From Streptomyces pilosus (GTDB taxonomy: Bacteria; Actinomycetota; Actinomycetes; Streptomycetales; Streptomycetaceae), in NCBI RefSeq assembly GCF_014649835.1, contig NZ_BMTU01000016.1:1-64000 (forward strand): a stretch of 64,000 nucleotides of DNA, written 5' to 3'. This document shows, piece by piece, positions 34,101-43,800 of the stretch. The notes beneath the pieces are model-generated. The model was given only the letters and a program-made list of their open reading frames with translations. It was not told where the DNA came from and did not search any database. A program made the translations under genes and the position numbers. Position 1 is the stretch's first letter, and every line of letters begins with the position of its first letter.

Positions 34101-37100
34101 CCGCAGTGTCATGGTCGCGGCACGCGCCGCGCACCGGGGTGTGGCCGTCGGCGTCGCCCAGCTCCACGAGCACCCCACGGTCCGTGAGATCGCCGCCGCG
34201 CTCTCCCAGGAAGCCGGCACGACACCAGGCCGCACCCGGCCGACCGGATCGTTCTCCCTGGTCAGCGCGGAGGACCGGGCCTTGATGCCGGAGGATGTCG
34301 AGGACGCCTTCCCGCTGAGCCTGCTCCAGGAGGGCATGATCTTCCACCGGGACTTCGCGGCGAAGTCGGCCGTCTACCACGCCATTGCCTCCGTACGCCT
34401 TGAAGCCCCCTTCGACCTGGCACTGTTCGACGCGGTCATCCGCGGTCTCGTCGAACGCCATCCCATGCTGCGGACCTCGTTCGACATGTCCACGTTCAGC
34501 CGCCCGCTGCAGCTGGTCCACCGGACGTTCGCCACCCCGCTGTTCCACGAGGATCTCCGCGGCCTGGACCCCGAGGAGCAGCGAGCCCGTGTCCTGCGCT
34601 GGGTCGAGGGGGAGCAGGAGCGCGGCTTCGAACTCCACGACTTCCCCCTGATCCGCTTCATGGTCCAGCGGCTCAGCGACGACGAGTTCCAGTTCACCTA
34701 CGGCTTCCACCACGAGATTGTCGACGGGTGGAGCGAAGCCTTGATGATCACTGAGATCTTCGACCACTACTTCTCCCTGGTGTACGACGAACCCATCGAG
34801 CTGCGGGCCCCCGCCGCATCGATGCGCGACGCCGTGGCGCTCGAACTCGAGGCGCTGGACGACCGCGGCAAGTACGACTTCTGGGACGCTTATCTGGCCG
34901 ACGCCTCCCTGATGCGGCTGCCCCGCATCGAGGGGGGACAGACCGCAGACAAGGGCGCGCGGGACATCGTCCGGCGCGCCGTGCCGGTCACCGCCGAGCT
35001 CTCCGATGCGCTCAAGCAGTTCGCGCGGGAAGAGGGCGTCCCGCTGAAGACCGTGCTGATGGCCGCTCACATGCGGGTCATGTCGCTGTTCGGCGGACAC
35101 ACCGACACCCTCAGCTACACCGTCACCAACGGCCGCCCTGAGGACACCGACGGCACGACCGCCATCGGCCTGTTCGTCAATAGCCTCGCCCACCGCGTCG
35201 CCATGCCCGGCGGGACATGGCGCGACCTGGTCGCCGCGAGCCTCGCTTCGGAGCGCGCCACCATGCCGCACCGCCGGCTTCCCATGGCGGAACTCAAGCG
35301 CCATCAGGGCAATGAGCCGTTGGCCGAGACACTGTTTTTCTTCACCGACTACCACGTGTTCCGCGTGCTGGACCGCTGGCGCGCCCGGGGCGTCCGGCAC
35401 GTCGCCGACGAGCTGTACGGCGAGTCGACGTTCCCCTTCTGCGGAATCTTCCGCCTCAACCGCGACAACGGGGACCTGGAGGTGAGGATCGAGTACGACA
35501 GCCTCCAGTTCTCCGACGAACTGATGCGCGGCATCTCCGACGCCTATGTCGAGGTCCTCAGCGCCATGGCCGGGGACCCGGACGGCCGCTACGACGCCCG
35601 GGACTTCCTGTCCGCCGGCGACCGGCGCACCCTGGAGTCCCTGCGAGGACCCGAGCTGCCCGCGGCCGAGGACCGCTGCCTGCATCATCTCTTCGAGGAG
35701 AGAGCCCGCACGCAGCCCGACGCCACGGCCGTGCAGTGGTCAGGCGGCTCGATCTCCTACGCGGCCCTGGACCGGCGCGCCGGCGGACTGGCCCGAACCC
35801 TGCGGGCTCAGGGTGTCGGCGCCGAGGTGCCCGTCGGCATCCTCGCCGACCGCTCCGCCGAACAGATCATCGCCATCCTCGGCGTCCTCAAGGCCGGCGG
35901 CGCCTACGTACCGCTCGACCCCGCCCTGCCCGAGGCCCGGTTGGGGTCGATCGTGGCCGCGTCCGGCGTCCGCCTCGTCATCGCGCAGCACGCCCGGAAG
36001 GACCGCGTGCCCGCCGGCACCACCGCACTGACCCTGGATCCGCTCGGTCGCACAGCCTCGGTACCCGATCAGGGCGGAGCACGCCCCGCTCCGCAGGCGG
36101 GCCCGGGCAACGCCGCCTACATCCTGTTCACCTCCGGATCGACCGGCGAGCCGAAGGGCGTTGTCGTCGAGCACCGCAACGTCGTCGCCTCGCTGCGCGC
36201 GCGCAGCGTGACCTATCCCGACCCCGTGGACCGCTTCCTCCTCCTGTCGTCGTTCGCCTTCGACAGCTCCGTGGTCGGCATCTTCTGGACCCTCACCGAG
36301 GGCGGCGCGCTCGTCCTGCTGCCCGAGGGAGCCCAGCTGGAACCGCTCGACGTGCTCGACCGGCTCGTGCGCGAACGCGTCACGCACACCCTCGCCATCC
36401 CCTCCCTGCTGGTGCCCGTGCTGGAAGAGGCCGGCGACGACGAGCTGGACGCCCTGCGCGTGGTCACGGCCGCCGGCGAACCCTGCCCCTCGGTACTCGG
36501 CGAACTGGCCCTCGACCGGGTCCCCCGCGCCTCGCTGCACAACGAGTACGGGCCGACCGAGGCGACCGTGTGGAGTACCGTGTGGACGGGCGGTCCGGGA
36601 ACCGGCCGACCCCATCTGCCCATCGGCCGGCCCATCGCGGGCAGCCGCGCCCGCGTCGTCAACCCCCACGGCCACGACGTGCCGGTGGGCGTCTCCGGCG
36701 ACCTCCTCGTCGCCGGTCCCGGCGTGGCCCGCGGCTACCTCGGACACCCCCGGGCCACCGCCGCCGCCTTCCGGCCCGACGCGCGCGCCGCCGCCCCCGG
36801 CGAGCGGCACTACGTCACCGGTGACGTAGTCCGCTGTCTGAGCGGCGGCGACCTGGAGTTCGTCGGACGCGACGACCAACAGGTCAAGATCCGCGGTTTT
36901 CGCGTGGAACTCAGCGAGATCGAGGCCGTTCTCGACGCCCATCCCGATGTCCACAAGGCCGTGGTGGTCGTCCATCCGGGTGGTCCGTCCGGCAGCAAGG
37001 AATTGACCGCCCACGTCGTCCTGCGGCCGGGGGCGACGCTCGACGCCGTGCGCGTGCAGCAGTTCGTACGCGACCGGTTGCCCCGCTACATGGTCCCCGC

Positions 37101-37497
37101 CCACGTCACGGTCCTCGACGCCGTGCCCCTGACCGCGACCGGCAAGGTCGACCGCTCCGCTCTGCCCGCGCCTGCCGTCACCCGGCGGTCCGACGTCCCG
37201 CACGTCGAACCCGCCACCGAGAGCGAACGGATGATCGCCGCCGTATGGTGCCGGGTGCTCGGCCTGGAACGGGTCAGCGCACGTTCCGGTTTCTTCGACC
37301 TCGGCGGTGAATCGCTCCGCGCGATGCAGGTCACCACGGCCGTCAACAAGGCCTTCGGCACCCGCATCACCGTGCGCGCCCTGTTCGACGCCGCCACCCT
37401 GGCGGAGTTCGCCGGCGTCATCGACGCGGCACGGCGCGGCGAGGGGCCGGTGGAACGGGGCATCGCCGCGGCGTCGGCCGAAGCGGCAGACCGATGA
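31132..37497 (+). CDS. NRPS, C(degenerate)-A(Asn)-T-C-A(His)-T
   Basis: About 2,120 residues. Domains by position: C 31,150-32,420 without HHxxxDG (the site reads LVLNASVLAAD); A 32,480-33,950; T near 34,080 (LGGDSI); C 34,290-35,560 with intact HHEIVDG (34,708); A 35,690-37,170; T near 37,300 (LGGESL). Specificity residues by hand: first A D-F-T-K-V-G-E-V-G (Asn/Asp type); second A D-S-V-L-T-A-E-V-W, near the His code DSELTAEVC. This is the layout I know for bleomycin BlmX (second Asn plus His). TTG 31132 is chosen because GGGGAG lies 9 bases upstream; GTG 31105 has no such site. A TTA codon lies at 33,754. It overlaps the next gene as ATGA. Confidence 0.93.
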   Translation: MPEAFPAYSASPVQSALWTRVTRSHPDGTTARRESSWILRGAWDVERLRRALTSVVERHEALRTTVRAAAARTEPVQSVDGLPADLLDVVDLSDRGDDAATAAARTTRGTWSASLARPQAPALRALLVVRQGHAELVLNASVLAADRRTLRIAAREAAVCLAGEKPEGEVTQYPEVAAWNLELLADEESAEDRDHWNTLLATATTWATAHRPVRTRTVPAATPEHTTLLDSDRVHRITALATAGGTSARAVLAAAWTVTVARLAGAAIPLAVTDDGRAFETVREAAGPYERAFPTVVDALEASSFHSVIDEVAAQLERGGELVDHLDPRRFDALTDEGLWAGFATVPAAPALDHGGVRWHALEERAPRPVRTLTCTETADTTAWELSYSGGDMAAVPAEAVLPVFVAALDALLAAPGEPPADCPLTSAGDPGSDLVGAVSETPAPDLAEAVALVALRTPDAEAVRCGDDHFTYRDLDALANRWARRLTDAGVRPGDRVVLDLDRGVAVPAVMLGVLRAGAVFVPHDTSHPDARLRFVLTDTAAAAVITCRSLHPDAHPVVLAPDDATVAGLPDTAPDTRPASTDPAYVLYTSGTTGRPKGVVVPRRALNNYLTWAAETYRLAEGTGSLVHSPLAFDFTLTALLAPLTVGGRVLLLPPGIGPSGLAAALRTHTDLSLLKLTPTHLDALQRFAGGAQWAGRVRTLVLGGEQLHAEDLGPLRDLPGLRIFNEYGPTETVVGSTAHEVTSSTPTRGRVPVGRPVAGTVITVRDRRGRPVPAGVPGEIRIGGPGLADGYLGDATTTRERFVTDAHGPRPWEIHYRTGDLGRLLPDGELEFLGRLDDQLKIRGVRVEPDEVRTVLLEHPGTQRVAVVAAALRDSASGSRLVAYVVPADADHTAPVRPRDLVEHARQILPAAMVPVVMLVDELPTTPNGKLDLDALPHPDRDLLTERPYTAPRDLTEEVLTSVIADVLGLERVGIDDDYLALGGDSIRSVMVAARAAHRGVAVGVAQLHEHPTVREIAAALSQEAGTTPGRTRPTGSFSLVSAEDRALMPEDVEDAFPLSLLQEGMIFHRDFAAKSAVYHAIASVRLEAPFDLALFDAVIRGLVERHPMLRTSFDMSTFSRPLQLVHRTFATPLFHEDLRGLDPEEQRARVLRWVEGEQERGFELHDFPLIRFMVQRLSDDEFQFTYGFHHEIVDGWSEALMITEIFDHYFSLVYDEPIELRAPAASMRDAVALELEALDDRGKYDFWDAYLADASLMRLPRIEGGQTADKGARDIVRRAVPVTAELSDALKQFAREEGVPLKTVLMAAHMRVMSLFGGHTDTLSYTVTNGRPEDTDGTTAIGLFVNSLAHRVAMPGGTWRDLVAASLASERATMPHRRLPMAELKRHQGNEPLAETLFFFTDYHVFRVLDRWRARGVRHVADELYGESTFPFCGIFRLNRDNGDLEVRIEYDSLQFSDELMRGISDAYVEVLSAMAGDPDGRYDARDFLSAGDRRTLESLRGPELPAAEDRCLHHLFEERARTQPDATAVQWSGGSISYAALDRRAGGLARTLRAQGVGAEVPVGILADRSAEQIIAILGVLKAGGAYVPLDPALPEARLGSIVAASGVRLVIAQHARKDRVPAGTTALTLDPLGRTASVPDQGGARPAPQAGPGNAAYILFTSGSTGEPKGVVVEHRNVVASLRARSVTYPDPVDRFLLLSSFAFDSSVVGIFWTLTEGGALVLLPEGAQLEPLDVLDRLVRERVTHTLAIPSLLVPVLEEAGDDELDALRVVTAAGEPCPSVLGELALDRVPRASLHNEYGPTEATVWSTVWTGGPGTGRPHLPIGRPIAGSRARVVNPHGHDVPVGVSGDLLVAGPGVARGYLGHPRATAAAFRPDARAAAPGERHYVTGDVVRCLSGGDLEFVGRDDQQVKIRGFRVELSEIEAVLDAHPDVHKAVVVVHPGGPSGSKELTAHVVLRPGATLDAVRVQQFVRDRLPRYMVPAHVTVLDAVPLTATGKVDRSALPAPAVTRRSDVPHVEPATESERMIAAVWCRVLGLERVSARSGFFDLGGESLRAMQVTTAVNKAFGTRITVRALFDAATLAEFAGVIDAARRGEGPVERGIAAASAEAADR

Positions 37498-40400
37498 TCT
37501 CCACGTACGGCGACGCCCGGCTCCACCCCCTGACCCCGGGGCAGCAGCGGCTGTGGTTCCTCCACCGGCTGTCCCCGGACAACCCCGCCTACAACGTCGT
37601 GATAGCGCTCCGGCTGCGCGGCCCGCTCCGTGCCGCCGCCCTGCGTGCCGCCGTGGCCGACGTGACCCGCCGTCACGCGGCTCTGCGCACCGTCTTCCCC
37701 GTGGAACCCGGGGGGCACGAGCCGATGGCCCGCGTCCTCCCCGACGGGCCGCCGCTGCGGCTGGTGGATCTCTCCGGCCTGCCCCCCGAGCAGTCCCACG
37801 CCGAGTCACGCCGCTTCCTGGACGCCGCCTCCGCCCGCTCCGTCGACCTCACACAGGGGCCCGTCACCCACTGGATCCTGCTGCGTGACGCTCCCGCCGA
37901 CCATCTGCTGGTCCTGCTCACCCACCACATCGTCTTCGACGGCGGTTCGCTGCCCGTCGTGTGCGCGGAACTGGAACACGCCTACCGCGAACCGGCCCAC
38001 GGCCGGCCCGGACCGGCCACACCGCAAGACGGGCTCCCGGTACCCGAGGCAGGGCAGGTCCCGGCGGACAGCCTGGCGTACTGGCGCGCCACCCTGGCCG
38101 GCGTACCGGCACAACCCCTGGTGCTCCCTGTCCTCGCCGGGCGCCGGAGGGCCGCCGGTCCCGCCACGGATGCGGCAGCCCTCGTCAGCGGCAGGTGCAC
38201 ACTGTCGGGCACGGGACTGAGCCGCCTGCGGACCCTGGCCGCCGAGGAGGGGTGCACCACTCAGCTCGTGCTGCTGACGGCCCTGGTCTGCCTGCTGCAC
38301 CGGTACAGCGGACAGGAGGACGTCGTCGTCGGCGTCCCGGTGGCCCTGCGCGACGCGGCCGAGGACGCCGGACGCGTCGGCCTGTACGTCAACCTGCTCC
38401 CCGTCCGGGTCCGTCTCGGCACGGGTGGCCTGCCCTTCCGGGCGGCGCTGCGCCGCACCCGCCGGGCCTGGCTGGACGCTCACGAACACCGAGGTGTGCC
38501 CTTCGAACGCCTCGTCGAGGAGTTTCACACCGACGCCACCCCCACCGTCCACCCCTTCTTCTCCGCGCTCTTCGCCTACCAGCAGGCACCGCCGCTGCCC
38601 CGGCTGGACGGCGTGGAGACCACGCTTGCGCCGGTCGCGCCCGCCGCGGCCAAGTACGAACTCACCGTCACCTCGACCGAGGACGAGCGGCAGATCTCCT
38701 TCGACCTGGACGTCGACAGCCGCTCGGCGGACCGCGCCGAGGCGGACGCCGCCGCCCGCCACTTGCGCGCGCTGCTGACCGCCGCGGTGAGCGCCCCCGA
38801 ACGGACTGTCGCCGACCTGCCCCTGCTGGACGGCACGGAGCGGCGCGCCCTCGGTCCGTACTGGCCCGCCACCCAGCACGCCGCGCACTCCGTCGCCAAC
38901 GCCCCCGACCTGTGGGCGCCTGCCCACCGGCGTTTCGAGGAACAGGTCCGCCGCCGTCCCGACGCCGTGGCCGTCGTCCACGGCGCCCACAGCCTCACCT
39001 ACGCCGCGCTCAACAACCGGGCCAATCGGCTCGCCCGGGAACTCGTGGCCCGTGGCGCCGGCCCGGAGACCGTCGTCGGCGTGTGCTTGCGCCGGACCAC
39101 CCGCCTGCCCGTCACTCTGCTCGCCGTGCTCAAGGCGGGCGCCGCCTACCTGCCCCTCGATCCCGCGTACCCCACCCAGCGGCTGAGCGGCATGATCGAA
39201 GACGCGTCCATGGGCCTGCTCGTCACCGAGCGGGACCTTCTGCACTCCACCGGTCTCGACGACCTGACCGATCCGGCCGACGTGATCGTCATGGACGACG
39301 ACGCGGCCCCGGCCGTACGGCATCCCGGCCACGACCTTCTCGGCCCGGACACGGACGTCCACCCGAACGGCCTCGCCTACGTGCTGTTCACCTCGGGCTC
39401 CACCGGACGGCCCAAGGGCATCGCCCTCCAGCACGGAAACCTCGACACTTTCCTGCGCTGGGCGGGCCGCACCTTCTCCGCCGAGGAGCTGACGGCCGTC
39501 CTCGCCACCACCTCGGTCTCCTTCGACGTCTCCGTCTTCGAACTCTTCGCACCTCTCACCCACGGCGGCACCGTTCTGCTGGGTGACAACGCCCTGCACG
39601 TGCCCCACATGCCCGCGGCCGCCACGGCGACCCTGCTCAGTACGGTGCCCACGGCCGTGGACACCCTCGCCGAGGCCGACGCGGTCCCCCGCTCGGTACG
39701 CACCGTCAACATCGGCGGCGAGACCCTGCAGCGCGGCGTCGTCGACCGACTGGCCGGCCGGGTGCCGGGCGTGCGCGTGCACAACCTGTACGGGCCCTCC
39801 GAGACCACCACACACTCCGCGAACGTCCGCGTGCCGCTCGACTCCGACGAGCCACCCACCATCGGGCGCCCCCTGCTCACCGTGCTGATGTGGGTGGCCG
39901 ACCGCGGCAGCCGCCCGGTTCCCGTCGGGGTCACCGGCGAGATCGTCATCGGGGGCATGGGTCTTGCCCGGGGCTACGTCGGCCGCCCCCGGCTGACGGC
40001 CGAACGCTTCGCGCCCGACCCCGCGAGCGGCACCGACGGTGGTCGTCTCTACCTCACCGGCGACCAGGCGCGGGTGGACGGCCGAGGCGAACTGGTCTTC
40101 CTCGGCCGCCGCGACTCGCAGATCAAACTACGCGGCGTCCGCATCGAACCCGAGGAGATCGAGACCGTTACCCGCGCCCACCCGGCGGTACTCGACGCGG
40201 CGGTCGTGGTGGAGCGTCACGACGGCACGCCCACCCGCCTCGTCGCCTTCGTCAAGGTGCGCCCCGAGGACGTGCCCGGCGAACAGGCCCTCACCTCCGA
40301 CCTCCTCGCCCATCTGCGCACCCGGCTGCCCCGGGCGATGATCCCCGCCGAACTGCGGCTCCGGGCCGAGCTGCCGCTCAACTCCAACGGCAAGCTCGAC

Positions 40401-40811
40401 CGCGGGGAACTGACCCGCCGGCTCGCGCTGGAACCCGTCCGGACGGAGGCGACCGCCCCGCTCGCGGCACCACCGCGCACCGAGCTGGAGAAGGCCGTGG
40501 CAACGATCTGGTGCGAGGTCCTCGACCTTCCGCACGTCGGACTGCACGACAACTTCCTCGAACTGGGCGGCAACTCCCTTCTCCTGCTCAAGTTGCACCG
40601 CAGACTGTGCGAAGCCGTCCATCCGGACCTCACGCTCGTCGACCTGTTCACCTGGCCGACCGTGGCGGCCATCGCCGAGCGCTTCGCCGGCGTCATGGCG
40701 CGCGGTGGCGAGCCCGCGGCCGCTGAGAACACGGCCGGTGCGGCCGACCGCGGACGCCGGCGGCGCCGCTCCGCGGCCGTCGGCCGCCGTACGCCGGAGG
40801 CCGGACGGTGA
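37494..40811 (+). CDS. NRPS, C-A(Ala-like)-T
   Basis: The 1,105-residue protein has a C domain (LTPGQQRLWFLHRLSP, catalytic LTHHIVFDGGS), an A domain (TSGSTGRPKG, LYGPSET, GRRDSQIKLRGVRIEPEEIE) and a T domain (NFLELGGNSL, with Ser for the phosphopantetheine arm; GGN rather than GGH/GGD). Specificity residues read D-V-F-S-N-G-L-T-H, close to the cyanobacterial Ala pattern DLFNNALTY, so Ala or another small residue is predicted. In bleomycin assembly BlmIX activates Ala just before the PKS. Translational coupling exists at both ends (ATGA, GTGA). The C-terminus is a basic, flexible tail (RGRRRRRS) that may dock to the PKS. Confidence 0.93.
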   Translation: MISTYGDARLHPLTPGQQRLWFLHRLSPDNPAYNVVIALRLRGPLRAAALRAAVADVTRRHAALRTVFPVEPGGHEPMARVLPDGPPLRLVDLSGLPPEQSHAESRRFLDAASARSVDLTQGPVTHWILLRDAPADHLLVLLTHHIVFDGGSLPVVCAELEHAYREPAHGRPGPATPQDGLPVPEAGQVPADSLAYWRATLAGVPAQPLVLPVLAGRRRAAGPATDAAALVSGRCTLSGTGLSRLRTLAAEEGCTTQLVLLTALVCLLHRYSGQEDVVVGVPVALRDAAEDAGRVGLYVNLLPVRVRLGTGGLPFRAALRRTRRAWLDAHEHRGVPFERLVEEFHTDATPTVHPFFSALFAYQQAPPLPRLDGVETTLAPVAPAAAKYELTVTSTEDERQISFDLDVDSRSADRAEADAAARHLRALLTAAVSAPERTVADLPLLDGTERRALGPYWPATQHAAHSVANAPDLWAPAHRRFEEQVRRRPDAVAVVHGAHSLTYAALNNRANRLARELVARGAGPETVVGVCLRRTTRLPVTLLAVLKAGAAYLPLDPAYPTQRLSGMIEDASMGLLVTERDLLHSTGLDDLTDPADVIVMDDDAAPAVRHPGHDLLGPDTDVHPNGLAYVLFTSGSTGRPKGIALQHGNLDTFLRWAGRTFSAEELTAVLATTSVSFDVSVFELFAPLTHGGTVLLGDNALHVPHMPAAATATLLSTVPTAVDTLAEADAVPRSVRTVNIGGETLQRGVVDRLAGRVPGVRVHNLYGPSETTTHSANVRVPLDSDEPPTIGRPLLTVLMWVADRGSRPVPVGVTGEIVIGGMGLARGYVGRPRLTAERFAPDPASGTDGGRLYLTGDQARVDGRGELVFLGRRDSQIKLRGVRIEPEEIETVTRAHPAVLDAAVVVERHDGTPTRLVAFVKVRPEDVPGEQALTSDLLAHLRTRLPRAMIPAELRLRAELPLNSNGKLDRGELTRRLALEPVRTEATAPLAAPPRTELEKAVATIWCEVLDLPHVGLHDNFLELGGNSLLLLKLHRRLCEAVHPDLTLVDLFTWPTVAAIAERFAGVMARGGEPAAAENTAGAADRGRRRRRSAAVGRRTPEAGR

Positions 40812-43800
40812 GCGTTCCCACGTTCCCACCCCCGGCCGGCGACGAGGACGAGGACATCGACACCATCGCTGTGGTCGGCATGGCGTGCCGGCTGCCCGGT
40901 GCGGACACCCCGGAGCAACTGTGGGCGAACCTCCGCGACGGGCGTTCGGCGGTGCGCCGCTTCCGCGCGGAGGAAGCGGCCGACATCCCGGGCCGTCCCC
41001 CCGTCATCGGCCACCCCGCCTTCGTCGGTGCCGAGGGCCTGCTCGACGGAGTGGACCTCTTCGACGCAGACCTCTTCGGGTACGCGCCCCGCGAGGCGCA
41101 GATCATGGACCCCCAGCACCGCATCGGCCTGGAGGTCGCCTGGGACGCCTTCGAGTCGGCCGGTTACGACCCCGCCGAGGCCGAAGGCCCCGTGGGCGTG
41201 TTCCTTTCCGCCGGCTTCAGCTCGTACCTGGTGCGCAACCTGCTGACCGATCCCGAGGCCGCACGGGTCCTGGGGGGACTGTCCCTGCTCGTCCACAACG
41301 ACAAGGACTTCCTCGCCACCGGCGTCTCCCACCGGCTCGGACTGCGCGGGCCGAGCATCGCCGTCGGCTCGGCTTGCTCGTCCTCACTCGCCGCCGTCCA
41401 TCTTGCCGCGCGCAGCCTCCAGTCCTACGAGTGCGACCTGGCGCTCGCCGGCGGGGTCTCCGTCCAGGTGCCCCAGCGACAGGGCTATCTCCACGCCCCC
41501 GACGGCATCTATTCACCGAGCGGTGCCTGCCGCCCCTTCGACCGCGCCGCCGACGGCACCGTGGGGGGCAGCGGCGCCGGCATGGTCCTTCTCAAGCGCC
41601 TGTCCGACGCCGTCCGCGACGGCGACCACATCCACGCGGTGGTCCTGGGCTCGGCCCTCAACAACGACGGCCGCGACAAGATCGGCTTCACCGCGCCCAG
41701 CGTGCGCGGCCAGAGCGAGGTGATCGCCGAGGCCCACGCGGTCTCCGGTGTGTCAGCCGATACCGTCGGATATGTGGAAGCCCACGGCACGGGCACCGCA
41801 CTAGGCGATCCGGTCGAGATCGAGGCCCTCACCAAAGCGTTCCGCCACACCACCGACCGGCGCGGGTACTGCGCCGTCGGGTCCCTCAAAGCGGCCATCG
41901 GTCACTTGGACGCCGCGGCTGGTATCGCCGGGTTCATCGCGGGCGTCCTCGTCGCCCGGGAGGGCACCGTACCCCCCAGTCCCTACTTCCGTGCACCGAA
42001 CCCGGCCATCGACTTCGCCGGCAGTCCGTTCTTCGTCACGACCGAGGCGCGGCCGCTGCCAGGCCCGCACGGCAGTCGCCGTGTCGGTGTCAGCTCCTTC
42101 GGCGTGGGCGGCACCAACGCCCATGTCGTCCTGCAGGAGTCCCCGGCCCCCGGCCCCCGGCCGGAGCCCGGCGGTGAGGCCCCGCTGCTGCTGTCCGGCC
42201 GTGACCAGGACACCCTGCGTCGCACGGCCGACCGCCTCAGGCGCCACCTGATCGAGGCCCCCGGCACTTCCCTCGCCGACATCGCGCGCACCCTCTCGGG
42301 CAAGCGCGCCTTCCCCCACCGCAGGGTGGTGCTCGCCCCGGACACCGCCACCGCCGTACGGGCCTTGGAGGCGGCACCGGAGGAACCCGCCGTCGCCCGC
42401 CGTGTGGTGTTCACCCTGCCCGATCCGACGGCCCTGAGCCGGGCGGACCTCCACGCGCTCGCCGCGGAGCCCGCCGTGGCCCGGGCCCTGAACGCCCTGA
42501 TCGACCGGGCCGCCCGCTCGGACGTGATCGTGCCACGCCCCGACGACGCCCGCGCATCCCGTCCCGTGACCGGGGCGCCCGCCACCGCCTTCGCCGTCCA
42601 GTACGCCCTGGTGGAGGCGCTGGCCGGGTGGGGTGTGCGCCCCGCCGCCGTGAGTGGCGCGGGCACCGGTGAACTCACCGCGGCCGTGGTCGCCGGGATG
42701 CTCACCCCGGTCCAGGCGCTGCGTCTGCTGGCAGCCGCCACACCCGGCGAGCGCGCCGCCGCCCTCGCCGACCCGGCGCCGTCGGCGCCGTCCCTCCCAT
42801 GCCTCGGCGCCCGTAGCGAGGGTCCCGTCACCGGACGGCACCTCCTGCGCCCCGACTTCGGAGCCCCGGCGCCCGGGGACACGGCCGAGCCGGTTCCCCA
42901 CCCGGACCCCGGTCCGGGCGCGCCCCTGCTCGACGTCCGTCTCGGTTTTCCTGGCGGTCCCGCCTCGACACCGGCGCTCCGCCGCACCGCCTGGTCGCCT
43001 CCCGGCCCCACCGGCGAGGGCCCGGTGCCGGTGCTCGCCGCCCTGTGGGAAGCCGGCGTCGACCTGAAACTCGACACCTTCCACCGCGACCGGGGAGCAC
43101 GGCGTGCCACGGTGCCCGGGCACGTCTTCCGGCGCACCCGCCACTGGGTCGGACCTCCCGCAGTCCCGGCCGGCGCGCTCGCCCCGGTCCTGGAGGAACT
43201 CCACCACGCGGTCGGCCGGGAACGCCCTTCCACCCTCGCGGACCGACCCGCGGCACTCGCGGCCCTGGACGGACTGTGCGCCGAGCTCGCCCTGGCCCAC
43301 CTCACCGACGACCCGCACGGTGACTTCCTCCGCGCCGGCCGGACCGTCGACGAACTCGCCACCCGCCTGGGCACGCTGCCCGCCTACCGGCCGTTCCTGG
43401 AGTACCAGCTGTCCCTGCTGGTCGAGGACGGGCTCGCGGTACGCGACGGGGCGCGCCACACCCTGACCACCACGAGGCAGGCCGACCCGGAAGGGCACGC
43501 CGCCCGGATCCGCGCACGCCATCCCGACGTCGCGGGGATCGCGGAACTGCTGCTGCACTGCGGGCGCGGCTACCGTGACGGCCTGCGCCGGCCGGGAGCG
43601 GGACTCGCCGTGCTCCATCCGCGAGGCGAAGGCGACCCGGCGGCCCGGCTCCTCACCGAGCGGACCACACCGTACTCCTGGGCCGACCCGCTCGCCTCGA
43701 CGGTGGCGCGGTTCGCCCGGCGGCTGGCCGACGGACGGGACCAGCCGTTACGCGTGCTGGAGGTGGGCGCGGGAGGCGGACGGCTGACACAGCACCTCGT

